Below are positions 24,792-33,542 of a stretch of DNA of 51,632 nucleotides, piece by piece. Where the stretch lies: assembly GCA_024280015.1 (NCBI GenBank), contig JAJRQY010000097.1, forward strand, positions 1 through 51,632, given 5' to 3'. Numbering within the stretch: the first letter of the stretch is position 1; every line of letters starts with the position of its first letter. The DNA comes from Actinomycetes bacterium (lineage in GTDB: Bacteria > Actinomycetota > Acidimicrobiia > Acidimicrobiales > SZUA-35). A program made the translations under genes and the position numbers. Below the pieces are notes generated by a model, which was not told the origin of the DNA, made no database searches, and worked only from the letters and a program-made list of their open reading frames with translations.

Positions 24792-25456
24792 TGGGCCAAC
24801 CGGTAGCCAAGGCCCCGCACCGTATGAATCAATGGTGACGAGAACGGCTGATCGATCTTCTTACGCAGATACCCAATATAGACCTCAACCACATTGGTAT
24901 CACCGTCAAAGTCCATGCCCCAAACATGATCAACCAGGGTGTGCTTGGTCAGAACATCACCATCATTTCGCATCAAGAACTCCAACAGTGAACGCTCTCG
25001 GGGAGTGAGGTCGATCTGATCGCCACTTCGCCGACAGACTTGTGAGGAGGTATCCAACTCAAGGTCTCCGACTCGCAAGGTTGGCGGGCGGACCGTGCCG
25101 CTTCGTCGGGCCAGTGCGCGGAGCCTTGCCAGCAAGATGATGAACGAAAAGGGTTTGATCAGGTAGTCGTCGGCTCCCGTCTCCAGACCTTCGGCTTCGT
25201 CGTATTCGCCGTCCTTTGCCGTCAGCATCAGGATTGGGGTCCATTTGTCTCGGGCTCGCATTTCCGCGCACACCCGGTAGCCATTCATGGAAGGCAGCAT
25301 GATGTCGAGGATCATCACGTCATAGGAGCCCTGAATGGCGCGCCACAGGCCGTCCTTGCCGTCATGGCAGATATCGACATCGAAGGACTCAGCGACCAAG
25401 CGCCGTTCGATGGCTTTGGCCAGCTTCACCTCATCTTCAACAATCAGTACCCGCAA
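24788..25456 (-). CDS. OmpR/PhoP-family response regulator
   Basis: 222 aa. Receiver domain with acidic pocket E7-D8, phospho-acceptor Asp51 (VMILDIMLP) and the KPF switch lysine region; winged-helix DNA-binding domain ending in YIGYLRKKIDQPF and VRGLGYRL. I chose TTG 25456 because GGAGG (complement of 25462-25466) lies 5 nt before it and the protein then begins MRVLIVEDE, as usual for the family. The kinase gene follows with a 4-nt overlap. A PhoP-like box array lies upstream. Confidence 0.92.
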   Translation of the reverse strand: MRVLIVEDEVKLAKAIERRLVAESFDVDICHDGKDGLWRAIQGSYDVMILDIMLPSMNGYRVCAEMRARDKWTPILMLTAKDGEYDEAEGLETGADDYLIKPFSFIILLARLRALARRSGTVRPPTLRVGDLELDTSSQVCRRSGDQIDLTPRERSLLEFLMRNDGDVLTKHTLVDHVWGMDFDGDTNVVEVYIGYLRKKIDQPFSSPLIHTVRGLGYRLAQ

Positions 25457-25504
25457 GGTTTCCTCCGCTTGACAGTCTGGCCGCAGAACAGTGTGTACCG
25501 GAAA

Positions 25505-25564
25505 GCTGTGAGTTTGCTGAGACCGGCTGTGAGCACTCTTAACCAATCACAGCCGGGTCACAGT
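25505..25564. promoter_or_regulatory. Five phased TCACAGC-type heptamers (PhoP-like boxes) between divergent operons
   Basis: On the minus strand, TCACAGC occurs at 25526-25532 and 25505-25511, with TCTCAGC (one change) at 25516-25522 between them; start spacing is 10 and 11 bp. On the plus strand, TCACAGC (25547-25553) and TCACAGT (25558-25564) are separated by 4 nt. Known: mycobacterial PhoP binds TCACAGC-N4-TCACAGC. The two half-arrays face the response-regulator gene and the lipoprotein operon, each about 48-49 nt from the nearest start codon. Confidence 0.7.
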
Positions 25565-25611
25565 GTGGTCCTTCATGGTTTGGCATCAACCAAATCGAAT
25601 GGAGATCAGCC

Positions 25612-26322
25612 ATGTTGACCACCCGTTGGGCGATAGCCCGACCCAACAGAAAACCTTACCGACTAGCCCCCGTACTCGTTGGCCTTGGGCTTGCCCTCTC
25701 GGCTTGTGGCTCGGGCTCAGGTGACGCCAGCTCCGGCGCGGCCACAAGTAGCGATACGACGCCAACCACCGAAGCCAAGCTCGCTGATTCGGGAGTGCCA
25801 TCACTTGAATCGACCACAACCACAGTTGACACAGACCCAGATACTGGCACTGCCTCTGATTTGCCGGTGTTGGACGGGAACAGTTCTGATGACGAGATCT
25901 TTGCTGTCTGGCAGAGCTGCATGATTGATGAAGGCATCAGCGACCTCGAGGGTAAGGCCTTTGCCGACTTTGTCGAGGAGGATCCATCAACAGGACCCGA
26001 GTACGTCAGCGCCTCACGTGTCTGTGATGCGGTCATCTCCGATGCCTTCGGTTCCTTCAAACTTGATCCGGCCCTCAAGGCTGACCTGGCCGACCGGTCT
26101 GTGCAACTGGCGGCTTGTGGACGCAAATTCCTCGACCTGGATATTCCCGATGACATCCTCTTCCTTGAAGAGGATGATCCCCGGTTGTTGGCTCTCAACA
26201 ATCTGGAAACAACACCAGAACAAGACGAAGCCATCGAAGCCTGCCTGCAAGAAGCGCTTGGTGACCTGATCGATGATGACGGGAATCTGATTGCTGATGA
26301 GGAAGAAGGAGCCGATCAATGA
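25612..26322 (+). CDS. Acidic secreted lipoprotein of the efflux operon
   Basis: 236 aa. The signal peptide ends in the lipobox LSAC with lipidated Cys32. A Ser/Thr/Asp-rich linker (residues 33-80) is followed by a helical domain with conserved-looking Cys residues (WQSCMIDEG, RVCDAVI, AACGRKF, IEACLQEALGD). The C-terminus is strongly acidic. GGAG (25601-25604) is 7 nt before the ATG. It overlaps the adaptor gene as ATGA. Similar lipoproteins precede PG-binding adaptor/ABC operons in Actinobacteria as I recall; its role is probably sensing or presenting the exported substrate. Confidence 0.75.
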   Translation: MLTTRWAIARPNRKPYRLAPVLVGLGLALSACGSGSGDASSGAATSSDTTPTTEAKLADSGVPSLESTTTTVDTDPDTGTASDLPVLDGNSSDDEIFAVWQSCMIDEGISDLEGKAFADFVEEDPSTGPEYVSASRVCDAVISDAFGSFKLDPALKADLADRSVQLAACGRKFLDLDIPDDILFLEEDDPRLLALNNLETTPEQDEAIEACLQEALGDLIDDDGNLIADEEEGADQ

Positions 26323-27386
26323 GCTTCCAAAAGCAGAAGAGTAGGAAGCGGGTCCTCACCCTGATTGCCGTCGCGGTTGTGGCTGGCGGGGCATGGTTTG
26401 GCCTTTCCCGGCTTGACCGTGCCACCCCGGCCGCGGCCCAAGACTCCGCCGACACATCCGATGGGGAGCAGGTCAGCGAACGAACCAGCACCGTCGAGAT
26501 CAAAACCCTGAGTCGCAAGCAAGAGTTCAACGCCGACCTCGGTTTCGGCAAGACTCGGGATCTGTTTGCCCAGGTCGAAGGCACCCTGACCTGGGTGCCC
26601 AATCTTGGACAAGAGATCGAACCAGGCGAGAAGATCTGGGAGATCGACCGACAACCCGTCATCTATATGCCCGGCGACTTGCCCATGTACCGAGACCTCT
26701 ACAAGGGGGTCAAGAAGGGTGATGACATCCTCCAGCTCGAAGAGTTCCTGATTGCCGAAGGATTCGGGCCCGATGGCTGGCTGGCCGATGACTCCTTCAA
26801 TGCTCGAACGAGGGCGGCGGTGAAAGCCTTTCAGAAGGCCCGTGGCATGACCGAAGATGGGCTACTTGGTCCGGCCGAGCTGGTAGTTGGCCAGGTTTCG
26901 CTCCGGGTGGAGACTCGAGCCAACCTTGGTGACTTGACCAGCAATGGCCCGGTTCTAACCGTTACTGATGCTGAAGCGATTGTCACCCTGACATCCAGTT
27001 CCCGTCAACTGGCAAACTTCCAACAGAACCCGGAGGTCGTGATTGTTCTGGGCGACAGTACTGAGCTGCCTGCAACCCTTGACCAGGTCAAGTCGACTCC
27101 GGCTGATGAGACCGGGGCGTTTGGCTACGAAATCCGCTACCGGGTTGATGCGGAGATTTCTGAAGCCCAACCAGTCAAGGTCAAGCTGGTCCAGGTTCTG
27201 GCGGCCAATGCTTTGACCGTTCCCGTTGATGCCCTCATAGCTCTAGCCGAAGGGGGCTACGCCGTTGAGGTTTCGACCGTCGAAGGCAGTGTTCTGCGCG
27301 GTGTCGATGTCATTGACTTTGATGACACCACCGTGGCCGTGACCGGGGACGTTGTCGAGGGTGATCAGGTGGTGATCCCGTCATGA
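26319..27386 (+). CDS. Periplasmic-type efflux adaptor with peptidoglycan-binding domain
   Basis: 355 aa. One N-terminal membrane anchor (VLTLIAVAVVAGGAWFGL), then an HlyD-like barrel and hairpin region interrupted by a PG_binding_1 domain: LEEFLIAEGFGPDGWLADD and TRAAVKAFQKARGMTEDGLLGP. The C-terminal part (residues ~210-355) is beta-barrel-like. Such adaptors couple MacB-type transporters to the cell wall or envelope in Actinobacteria. ATGA overlaps join it to the lipoprotein before it and the ATPase after it. Confidence 0.85.
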   Translation: MSFQKQKSRKRVLTLIAVAVVAGGAWFGLSRLDRATPAAAQDSADTSDGEQVSERTSTVEIKTLSRKQEFNADLGFGKTRDLFAQVEGTLTWVPNLGQEIEPGEKIWEIDRQPVIYMPGDLPMYRDLYKGVKKGDDILQLEEFLIAEGFGPDGWLADDSFNARTRAAVKAFQKARGMTEDGLLGPAELVVGQVSLRVETRANLGDLTSNGPVLTVTDAEAIVTLTSSSRQLANFQQNPEVVIVLGDSTELPATLDQVKSTPADETGAFGYEIRYRVDAEISEAQPVKVKLVQVLAANALTVPVDALIALAEGGYAVEVSTVEGSVLRGVDVIDFDDTTVAVTGDVVEGDQVVIPS

Positions 27387-28081
27387 GTGTGCTCCAGCTG
27401 ACCTCCGTCACCAAGGAATATGGGGGCAAACCCGCGGTTCGAGCACTTGATGATGTGAGCCTGCGAATCGAGGCGGGCGAATTGACCGCAATCGTCGGCC
27501 CCTCTGGTTCAGGAAAGTCGACCCTGATGAATGTGATCGGCACCCTGGACCGACCAACCCGTGGTGAGGTCATGATCGAGGGTGAAGCGACATCGGCAAT
27601 GAGTGATGCCCAGCTGGCGGGCCTGCGGGCGCGACGCATCGGTTTTGTGTTCCAGCAGTTCCATCTGCTGGCCGGTCTGAGTGCAGCCGCCAATGTTGCC
27701 ACCGGATTGCTCTATCGCGGCATCAAACCAAAGGAGCGAGAGCGTCGCTCCCACCACGCCTTAGAACGGGTCGGGCTTGGTCATCGAATTGATCACCGAC
27801 CCGGCGCTCTGTCTGGTGGTGAGCGCCAGCGGGTTGCCATTGCCCGAGCACTGGTTGGCGACCCGGCAATTGTCTTGGCTGATGAGCCAACAGGAAACCT
27901 CGACAGTAAGACAAGTGAAGAGATTGTGAACCTGATGCTCGAATTGAATTCCGAAGGATCGACCATCGTGGTGATCACTCATGACAACGAACTAGCCGAG
28001 CTTTTCCCGCGAAGAGTCCGGGTTCTTGACGGACGAATCGATTCTGATGTGCAAGTAGAAGCCTTGATTGGAGCGGTGTGA
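27383..28081 (+). CDS. MacB/LolD-type ABC transporter ATP-binding protein
   Basis: 232 aa. Walker A GPSGSGKST (residues ~38-46), Q-loop VFQQFHLL, signature LSGGERQRVAIARAL, Walker B IVLADEPTGNLDS and H-loop VITHDNELA. These are the exact features of the MacB/FtsE/LolD group that works with FtsX-fold permeases. It overlaps both neighbours by 4 nt (ATGA and GTGATG). It should power export or mechanotransmission together with the permease and adaptor. Confidence 0.95.
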   Translation: MSVLQLTSVTKEYGGKPAVRALDDVSLRIEAGELTAIVGPSGSGKSTLMNVIGTLDRPTRGEVMIEGEATSAMSDAQLAGLRARRIGFVFQQFHLLAGLSAAANVATGLLYRGIKPKERERRSHHALERVGLGHRIDHRPGALSGGERQRVAIARALVGDPAIVLADEPTGNLDSKTSEEIVNLMLELNSEGSTIVVITHDNELAELFPRRVRVLDGRIDSDVQVEALIGAV

Positions 28082-29268
28082 TGAACCGCAGTCGACTTCG
28101 CTTCGCTGATCTCATTCGTACCGGTCTGCTCGGTCTTACCACTCGGTTGGGACGGACAATTCTGACCGCCGGTGGAATCGCCATTGGCATTGCTTCCATG
28201 GTCTCGGTTCTTGGAATCTCTTCGTCCAGTACCGCCGACGTGTTGTCCGAACTTGACCGTCTCGGAACCAACCTGTTGGCGGTCGAGGCTGGGGCCAGCT
28301 TCCTGGATGATGACGTACGCCTGCCTGATACGTCCTCGGCCCGAATCCGACGCATCCCCGCTACCGAGAATGCTGCCGCGCTGACGCCGGTTTCGGTGGA
28401 CATTGTCAAGAGCGATGTCATGCCCAGCGGCCGCAACGGGGGCGTGCAGGTGAGCGCAACCGAAGCAGAGCTTCTGGACACACTTGCTGGAACCGTCGCC
28501 GATGGTCGCTTCCTCAGTACTGGCGATGGACAACTTCCGGTGGTGGTCCTTGGGTCTGAGGCGGCCGAGCGTTTCGGTATTTCTTCGGTGAAGCACCGGC
28601 CGGCGGTCCAGCTTGGTGAGCATCGCTTTGCCGTCGTTGGAATCCTTGAACCGCTTGTGTTGTACCCCGACATTGACCGAATGGCCCTCATCGGTTTTGA
28701 CGTTGCGGAGAATCTGTTTGACTCCAAGCGGGCGCCAGGGACCGTTTACCTTCGTACCGATCCGGATTATGTGGAACAGGTCCGCAATATCCTGGCCAGG
28801 ACCGTTGATCCCGCATCACCGAGTTCGGTCAGCGTCACCCGGCCAAGCGAAGCCCTGTCAGCTAAGGCGGAAGTGAACAAGTCGTTGACCAATCTGCTGC
28901 TTGGCCTCGGAGCAGTTGCCTTGGTCGTTGGCGGTGTTGGCATTGCCAACGTCATGGTAATTTCGGTGCTGGAACGCCGCGGTGAAATCGGCGTACGGCG
29001 AGCACTGGGTGCAACCCGCCGACACATTGCCGCCCAATTTGTGGTTGAGAGCGCTGCTCTGGCCCTTATCGGAGGAACGGTCGGTGTTGGCATTGGCGCC
29101 CTGGTCACCATTGGCTACGCCAAACGCCAAGACTGGACGGTCAGCGTTCCTCTCGAAGGTCTGGCTCTTGGAGTACTTGCTGCCCTGGTTATCGGTGCAG
29201 TTGCCGGGCTCTACCCGGCGGTGCGGGCGGCCCGTCTAGATCCGGCCGAAGCGGTGCGGCCGGCATGA
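28078..29268 (+). CDS. FtsX/MacB-type ABC transporter permease
   Basis: 396 aa. An N-terminal helix (TILTAGGIAIGIASMVSVLG) is followed by a MacB-type extracytoplasmic domain (~residues 50-255), then three helices with the conserved GVGIANVMVISVLERRGEIGVRRALGA segment (shown in part) and a C-terminal YPAVRAARLDPAEAVR signature. It is the last gene of the lipoprotein-adaptor-ATPase-permease operon. Substrate unknown; antimicrobial peptides or lipids are typical for the group. Confidence 0.92.
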   Translation: MMNRSRLRFADLIRTGLLGLTTRLGRTILTAGGIAIGIASMVSVLGISSSSTADVLSELDRLGTNLLAVEAGASFLDDDVRLPDTSSARIRRIPATENAAALTPVSVDIVKSDVMPSGRNGGVQVSATEAELLDTLAGTVADGRFLSTGDGQLPVVVLGSEAAERFGISSVKHRPAVQLGEHRFAVVGILEPLVLYPDIDRMALIGFDVAENLFDSKRAPGTVYLRTDPDYVEQVRNILARTVDPASPSSVSVTRPSEALSAKAEVNKSLTNLLLGLGAVALVVGGVGIANVMVISVLERRGEIGVRRALGATRRHIAAQFVVESAALALIGGTVGVGIGALVTIGYAKRQDWTVSVPLEGLALGVLAALVIGAVAGLYPAVRAARLDPAEAVRPA

Positions 29269-29287
29269 TTGCCCTAGGGTCTGCCCG

Positions 29288-30874
29288 GTGAGACAATTTG
29301 CTGGCCTGACCCGACTGAGCTTCCTGGGCCCATTTTTCGTCGTCGGTGTCGCCGTTGCCGCATGCGGAGGAACTCCGGACCCGATCCAGAATGCGATTTC
29401 GCCGACCACTTCTGTCGAAGGCGAGAGGCAAACACCCGGCGTCTCATCTGGAACCGTTGAATCTGTCGGGACCACCGGAACTGGCTTGACCACGACCCCG
29501 GCACCCGATACGGAACATGAGACGGTCGGAGAAAACGTTTCCTACGCCAATGAGATCCTTCCGATTCTGGAACGCTCGTGCGCCTCATGCCACGAGCCCG
29601 GGCAGGCTGGGTCAGAAAGCCTTGTCCTGTCCTTCGCCAGCGATGCGGTAGAGAATGCTGAAGACATCCAGCTCATCACCACGGCAACGGTGATGCCTCC
29701 CTGGCCAGCATCACACCTTTCGACAACATTCCTGGGCAACCAGTCGTTGGAAGAAGAGGAAATCGAGGCGATCGCCAACTGGTATGAACAAGGTGCGGAG
29801 CTGGACGTGGTGTCGGACACTCCGATTGAGTCAACGCAAGGACTGTCCAACCTGATCGATCCAGAGATCGTGATGACCTCAGCTGGCGGTGCCTACACCG
29901 GATCAGCCGATATCGAGGATGAGTATCGCTGCTTGATCTTCGAGCCAGGAAACACGGACCAGGAATGGATCCTGGGTTCACAATTCATTCCCGACCAGAC
30001 CGAGATCGTGCATCACGGGATCATCTCCTTGGCCTCCAAGGAGTTGCGTGACCAGGCCGCCTGGCTGGACTCAACCAAGCCTGGCCCAGGCTGGACTTGT
30101 TACGGAGGAACCGGCCTGCAAACCAATGAGGGTGGCTACACCTTCAATATGTCCGGTTGGGCTCCGGGTGGACAGCCCCAAAGACAACCCGAGGGCTATG
30201 CGATTCCGCTCAATCCTGGTGACTTCTTTGTCGTGCAAATCCACTACCACTTCCTGGAAGACCCGCCCGCCGATCTCAGCCAGTTCACTCTCGACCTCGC
30301 GTCTGACCAGGAGATCGCGGACCAAGGGGGGAGCTATAAATCGCTGTCTGGCAGCTTGTACCTCGGCCCGGCAGAAATCCCCTGTTATGAGGGTGATACA
30401 CATCCGCTCTGTGACCGCGATGCTGCAGTCGAGCGAGCGAAGGGCCTCTACGGCGAGTTCATCGGAAGTCTGCCCGACTATTTCCTGTGGAACTGTGGCT
30501 CCGACGTTGCCGACTACGCCAACATGACCAGTGGGGATGCCTCCTCCACCTGTGATCTGCCGGTGACGAACCCGGGTCGAATCGTGTCGGTCACCGGACA
30601 CATGCATGAACTCGGCCAGAGCATTCGTCTCACTCTCAACCCCGATACGCCCGAAGAACTGATCCTCCTAGACATTCCAGACTGGGATTTCGAATGGCAG
30701 CTCGCCTATATCCCCGTTGAGGACATCGTGATCGACGCTGGCGACACGATTCGTATTGACTGTGCATGGAATAGGGAGCGAGCCCCCTACCAGGCCGTTG
30801 GCTACATACTTTGGGCCGACGGCACCGGTGACGAGATGTGTTACTCGAATATCACCACAGCTCCGCTCGGCTAG
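29288..30874 (+). CDS. Lipoprotein with cytochrome c site and copper type II monooxygenase domains
   Basis: 528 aa from GTG 29288. The signal peptide ends in VAAC (Cys26). A Thr/Ser/Pro linker leads to a single CASCH heme-binding site near residues 97-101, with MPPWP as the likely Met ligand region. The rest resembles peptidylglycine-type copper monooxygenases: VHHG, QIHYH, GHMHELG and DEMC supply His and Met copper ligands. A heme domain fused to the copper domains would feed electrons directly. It follows the ABC permease by 19 nt and may be co-transcribed. Substrate unknown. Confidence 0.8.
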   Translation: MRQFAGLTRLSFLGPFFVVGVAVAACGGTPDPIQNAISPTTSVEGERQTPGVSSGTVESVGTTGTGLTTTPAPDTEHETVGENVSYANEILPILERSCASCHEPGQAGSESLVLSFASDAVENAEDIQLITTATVMPPWPASHLSTTFLGNQSLEEEEIEAIANWYEQGAELDVVSDTPIESTQGLSNLIDPEIVMTSAGGAYTGSADIEDEYRCLIFEPGNTDQEWILGSQFIPDQTEIVHHGIISLASKELRDQAAWLDSTKPGPGWTCYGGTGLQTNEGGYTFNMSGWAPGGQPQRQPEGYAIPLNPGDFFVVQIHYHFLEDPPADLSQFTLDLASDQEIADQGGSYKSLSGSLYLGPAEIPCYEGDTHPLCDRDAAVERAKGLYGEFIGSLPDYFLWNCGSDVADYANMTSGDASSTCDLPVTNPGRIVSVTGHMHELGQSIRLTLNPDTPEELILLDIPDWDFEWQLAYIPVEDIVIDAGDTIRIDCAWNRERAPYQAVGYILWADGTGDEMCYSNITTAPLG

Positions 30875-31056
30875 TTTCCGCCTGAGGAGTTCTACTTGAG
30901 CAGCTGGCAACACCACTCGGGTCCGGTTTGGGGTCACGCCAGTACTGATGGAGCTGCTCTAGGGGTTTATTGGGGGATATCCCGGATCTCAGTTTTATCT
31001 CGCGTGGTTCATGCTGGAGATATGCATACGTTCTCTTGCCGCACCACGAGGTTGTC

Positions 31057-31581
31057 ATGACCGCTCTGATGTCAGGCCCCGCTGTCGCCGGACCACTGTC
31101 TACAACGTCTGAGGAACTCGATTTTGAAGAGTTTTATCGTGACTATCGTCGGACAATCGCCACCACCCTGGCGGCGTCAGTTGGCGATCACGAACTTGGT
31201 TTCGAAGCGGCTGATGAAGCAATGAGTCGTGCTTTCCAGCGTTGGACCGATGTTTCGTCCTACTCCAATCCCCAAGGATGGGTATTTCGGACGGGCCGAA
31301 ACTGGGCAATTTCGGCGCTTCGCCGCCGCACGATGGGCCGAGCGAAGGACCAACTGGTAGTGCGATCACTGGTTCGCCACGACCGCCAACCCGATACTGA
31401 CCTTGCTCGCGCAGTAGCCGGACTGAAAGATGAGCACCGCTCGATTGTGGAACTTCGCTTCTATTCGGATCTCTCCATCGATCAAATCGCCAACGAATTG
31501 GGAATCCCCAGCGGAACGGTGAAGAGCCGATTGAGTCGTGCGTTGGTTTCGTTGCAGGGTGAGCTAGCAATCGCGGCCTGA
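31057..31581 (+). CDS. Sigma-70 family RNA polymerase sigma factor (ECF, SigE-like)
   Basis: 174 aa from ATG 31057, with GAGG 5 nt upstream; an in-frame extension to 30970 lacks support. Region 2 is FEEFYRDYRRTIATTLAASVGD and GWVFRTGRNWAISALRRR (each part of a longer match). Region 4 is ELRFYSDLSIDQIANELGIPSGTVKSRLSRAL in shortened form: LSIDQIANELGIPSGTVKSR. No anti-sigma gene is adjacent. The target regulon cannot be told; the 181-nt gap upstream holds a GGGATATCCC palindrome. Confidence 0.85.
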   Translation: MTALMSGPAVAGPLSTTSEELDFEEFYRDYRRTIATTLAASVGDHELGFEAADEAMSRAFQRWTDVSSYSNPQGWVFRTGRNWAISALRRRTMGRAKDQLVVRSLVRHDRQPDTDLARAVAGLKDEHRSIVELRFYSDLSIDQIANELGIPSGTVKSRLSRALVSLQGELAIAA

Positions 31582-31742
31582 ACCCGTTCCCGGAGTACCC
31601 GGAATCAGCTGCATTAGAGATGGGTTAGCGCTATTCATACCCGTACCCGATTGGCGCCAGTTGATTGACTACGGTTTGTGTAACGACCCTGTCTGCGCCC
31701 GTTCCAGTTCTGGATGCGAGCACAGCGAAAGTGAGTCAACTC

Positions 31743-33413
31743 ATGTCAGACCCTGCAACCACCGACCCTGTAGCAGACAACCCTTCTTCACTAACATCAA
31801 GCCCGGCCTGGCTGGCGCTCACCGACCTTCAAGCAGGGCTCGCTGGGTCGTCTCTTCGGCAGCTTTTTGCTGATGATCCGGAACGGTCCGAACGTTTCAC
31901 CATTGATGCGGTTGATCTGCATGCCGACCTGTCAAAGAACATGTTGAACGACGAGGTGCTGACGGCACTAGTTTCTCTAGCTGAGCAAGTCGGGTTGCAA
32001 GCCAAAATCGATGCCATGTTTGCTGGTGAGCGAATCAACACCACCGAGGACCGCTCGGTCTTGCACACTGCCCTGCGCAAGCCGAAAGGTAGTCAGCTGG
32101 AGGTGGACGGTGCCGATGTTGTCGGACCGGTTCACACCGTTCTTGACCGGATGGCTGATTTCAGTAATCGGGTGCGCTCCGGTGAGTGGGTTGGCGCCAG
32201 CGGCAAACGCATGCGCAATATTGTCAATATCGGCATTGGAGGTTCAGACCTGGGACCGCTCATGGCCTACCGGGCCCTGGCCTCCTTCCGCCATCCCGAC
32301 ATCCAATGCTTCTATGTTTCCAATGTCGATCCGGCCCATCTGCTGGAAACCATCAAGCCGCTCGATCCCGAAGAGACCCTGTTCGTTGTTGCCTCCAAGA
32401 CCTTCACCACCTTGGAGACCCTGTCCAATGCTCGTTCAGCCCGATCATGGCTGGTTGAGGGACTTGGCGGTGACCTGGCGGTCGTGGCCAAACACTTCGT
32501 TGCCTTGTCCACCAATGCTGATGAGGTCGAAGCCTTTGGGATTGACACCGCCAACATGTTCGAGTTCTGGGACTGGGTTGGCGGACGCTACTCGGTTGAC
32601 TCTGCCATCGGTCTGAGCCTGATGATCGCCATTGGTTCGGACGCATTCAGGGAGATGTTGGATGGTTTTCACCAGATGGATGAGCATTTCCGCACCACAC
32701 CTTTTGCCCAGAACCTGCCGGTGATGCTCGGTCTTGTTGGTGTCTGGTACCGGAACTTCTTTGACTACCCGACCCATGCCGTCTTGCCTTACATCCAGGC
32801 TCTGGATCGTTTTCCCGCCTACCTCCAGCAGCTGGACATGGAAAGCAACGGCAAGCATGTTTCCAAGGACGGCAGCACGGTCGACTATGAGACCGGCCCG
32901 ATCATCTGGGGCGAACCAGGGACCAATGGTCAGCACGCGTTCTACCAACTCATTCATCAGGGCACCACCGTGATTCCCGTGGACCTGATTGGGGCTATTG
33001 ATCCGGCGGATGATGTTGGTGGCCAGCATGATTTCTTGATGGCCAACTTGTTCGCCCAGGCGGAGGCCCTGGCTTTTGGCAAGACGGCCGAAGAAGTTGC
33101 GGCCAGCGGAGCGAGCGACGATCTGGTAGCCCACCGAACCTTCACCGGAAACCGGCCATCCAACATGATTTTGACCCAGACACTGACTCCCAGTGTTGTT
33201 GGCCAATTGGTGGCGCTCTATGAGCACAAGGTGTTCACTCAGGGAGTGATCTGGGATGTGAACTCGTTCGACCAGTGGGGGGTCGAGTTGGGCAAGGAAC
33301 TGGCCAACTCGATCATTCCCGAGTTGCAATCACGAACCGAGCCGGAGCTGAGCCATGACAGTTCAACCAACGCCCTGATCCGTCGCTACCGGAACAACCG
33401 CAGCCGCGACTAG
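31743..33413 (+). CDS. pgi: Glucose-6-phosphate isomerase
   Basis: 556 aa, the usual bacterial length. The family signatures are all present: [42 protein letters not shown] (active-site Glu), [15 protein letters not shown] (catalytic His) and QWGVELGK. It interconverts glucose-6-phosphate and fructose-6-phosphate in glycolysis and gluconeogenesis. I chose ATG 31743 because the longer in-frame extension to 31665 does not resemble the family. No clear ribosome-binding site precedes it. It stands alone after the sigma factor gene. Confidence 0.95.
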   Translation: MSDPATTDPVADNPSSLTSSPAWLALTDLQAGLAGSSLRQLFADDPERSERFTIDAVDLHADLSKNMLNDEVLTALVSLAEQVGLQAKIDAMFAGERINTTEDRSVLHTALRKPKGSQLEVDGADVVGPVHTVLDRMADFSNRVRSGEWVGASGKRMRNIVNIGIGGSDLGPLMAYRALASFRHPDIQCFYVSNVDPAHLLETIKPLDPEETLFVVASKTFTTLETLSNARSARSWLVEGLGGDLAVVAKHFVALSTNADEVEAFGIDTANMFEFWDWVGGRYSVDSAIGLSLMIAIGSDAFREMLDGFHQMDEHFRTTPFAQNLPVMLGLVGVWYRNFFDYPTHAVLPYIQALDRFPAYLQQLDMESNGKHVSKDGSTVDYETGPIIWGEPGTNGQHAFYQLIHQGTTVIPVDLIGAIDPADDVGGQHDFLMANLFAQAEALAFGKTAEEVAASGASDDLVAHRTFTGNRPSNMILTQTLTPSVVGQLVALYEHKVFTQGVIWDVNSFDQWGVELGKELANSIIPELQSRTEPELSHDSSTNALIRRYRNNRSRD

Positions 33414-33529
33414 AGCTGGTCTGGTTCAACGAGCGTGGGTGGGGAATGCTGCGGGCATTGTGGGCTCCCTGATCGGTGACTCTTAATCCTTGGCGATGGG
33501 CGAGAACGACGCTTGTCGGCGGTGGCTCG

Positions 33530-33542
33530 TATTCTTGTTCGA
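33530..33542 (+). promoter_or_regulatory. Candidate leaderless -10 for the ABC exporter
   Basis: TATTCT at 33530-33535 lies 6 nt before ATG 33542, the spacing at which transcription would start on the A of ATG. No ribosome-binding site is present and the -35 is not recognisable. Confidence 0.45.

Noticed and set aside
27975-28727. Two overlapping minus-strand frames under the ABC permease
   Set aside because: They are antisense to a gene with clear FtsX/MacB signatures; composition is Ser/Arg/Thr-rich.
30974-30983. GGGATATCCC palindrome upstream of the sigma factor gene
   Set aside because: A 10-bp palindrome can occur by chance in this much sequence and it is not placed against a visible promoter.
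32445-33329. 294-codon minus-strand frame antisense to pgi
   Set aside because: pgi is certain by its motifs. The antisense product is unlike any family and mirrors pgi codon bias.
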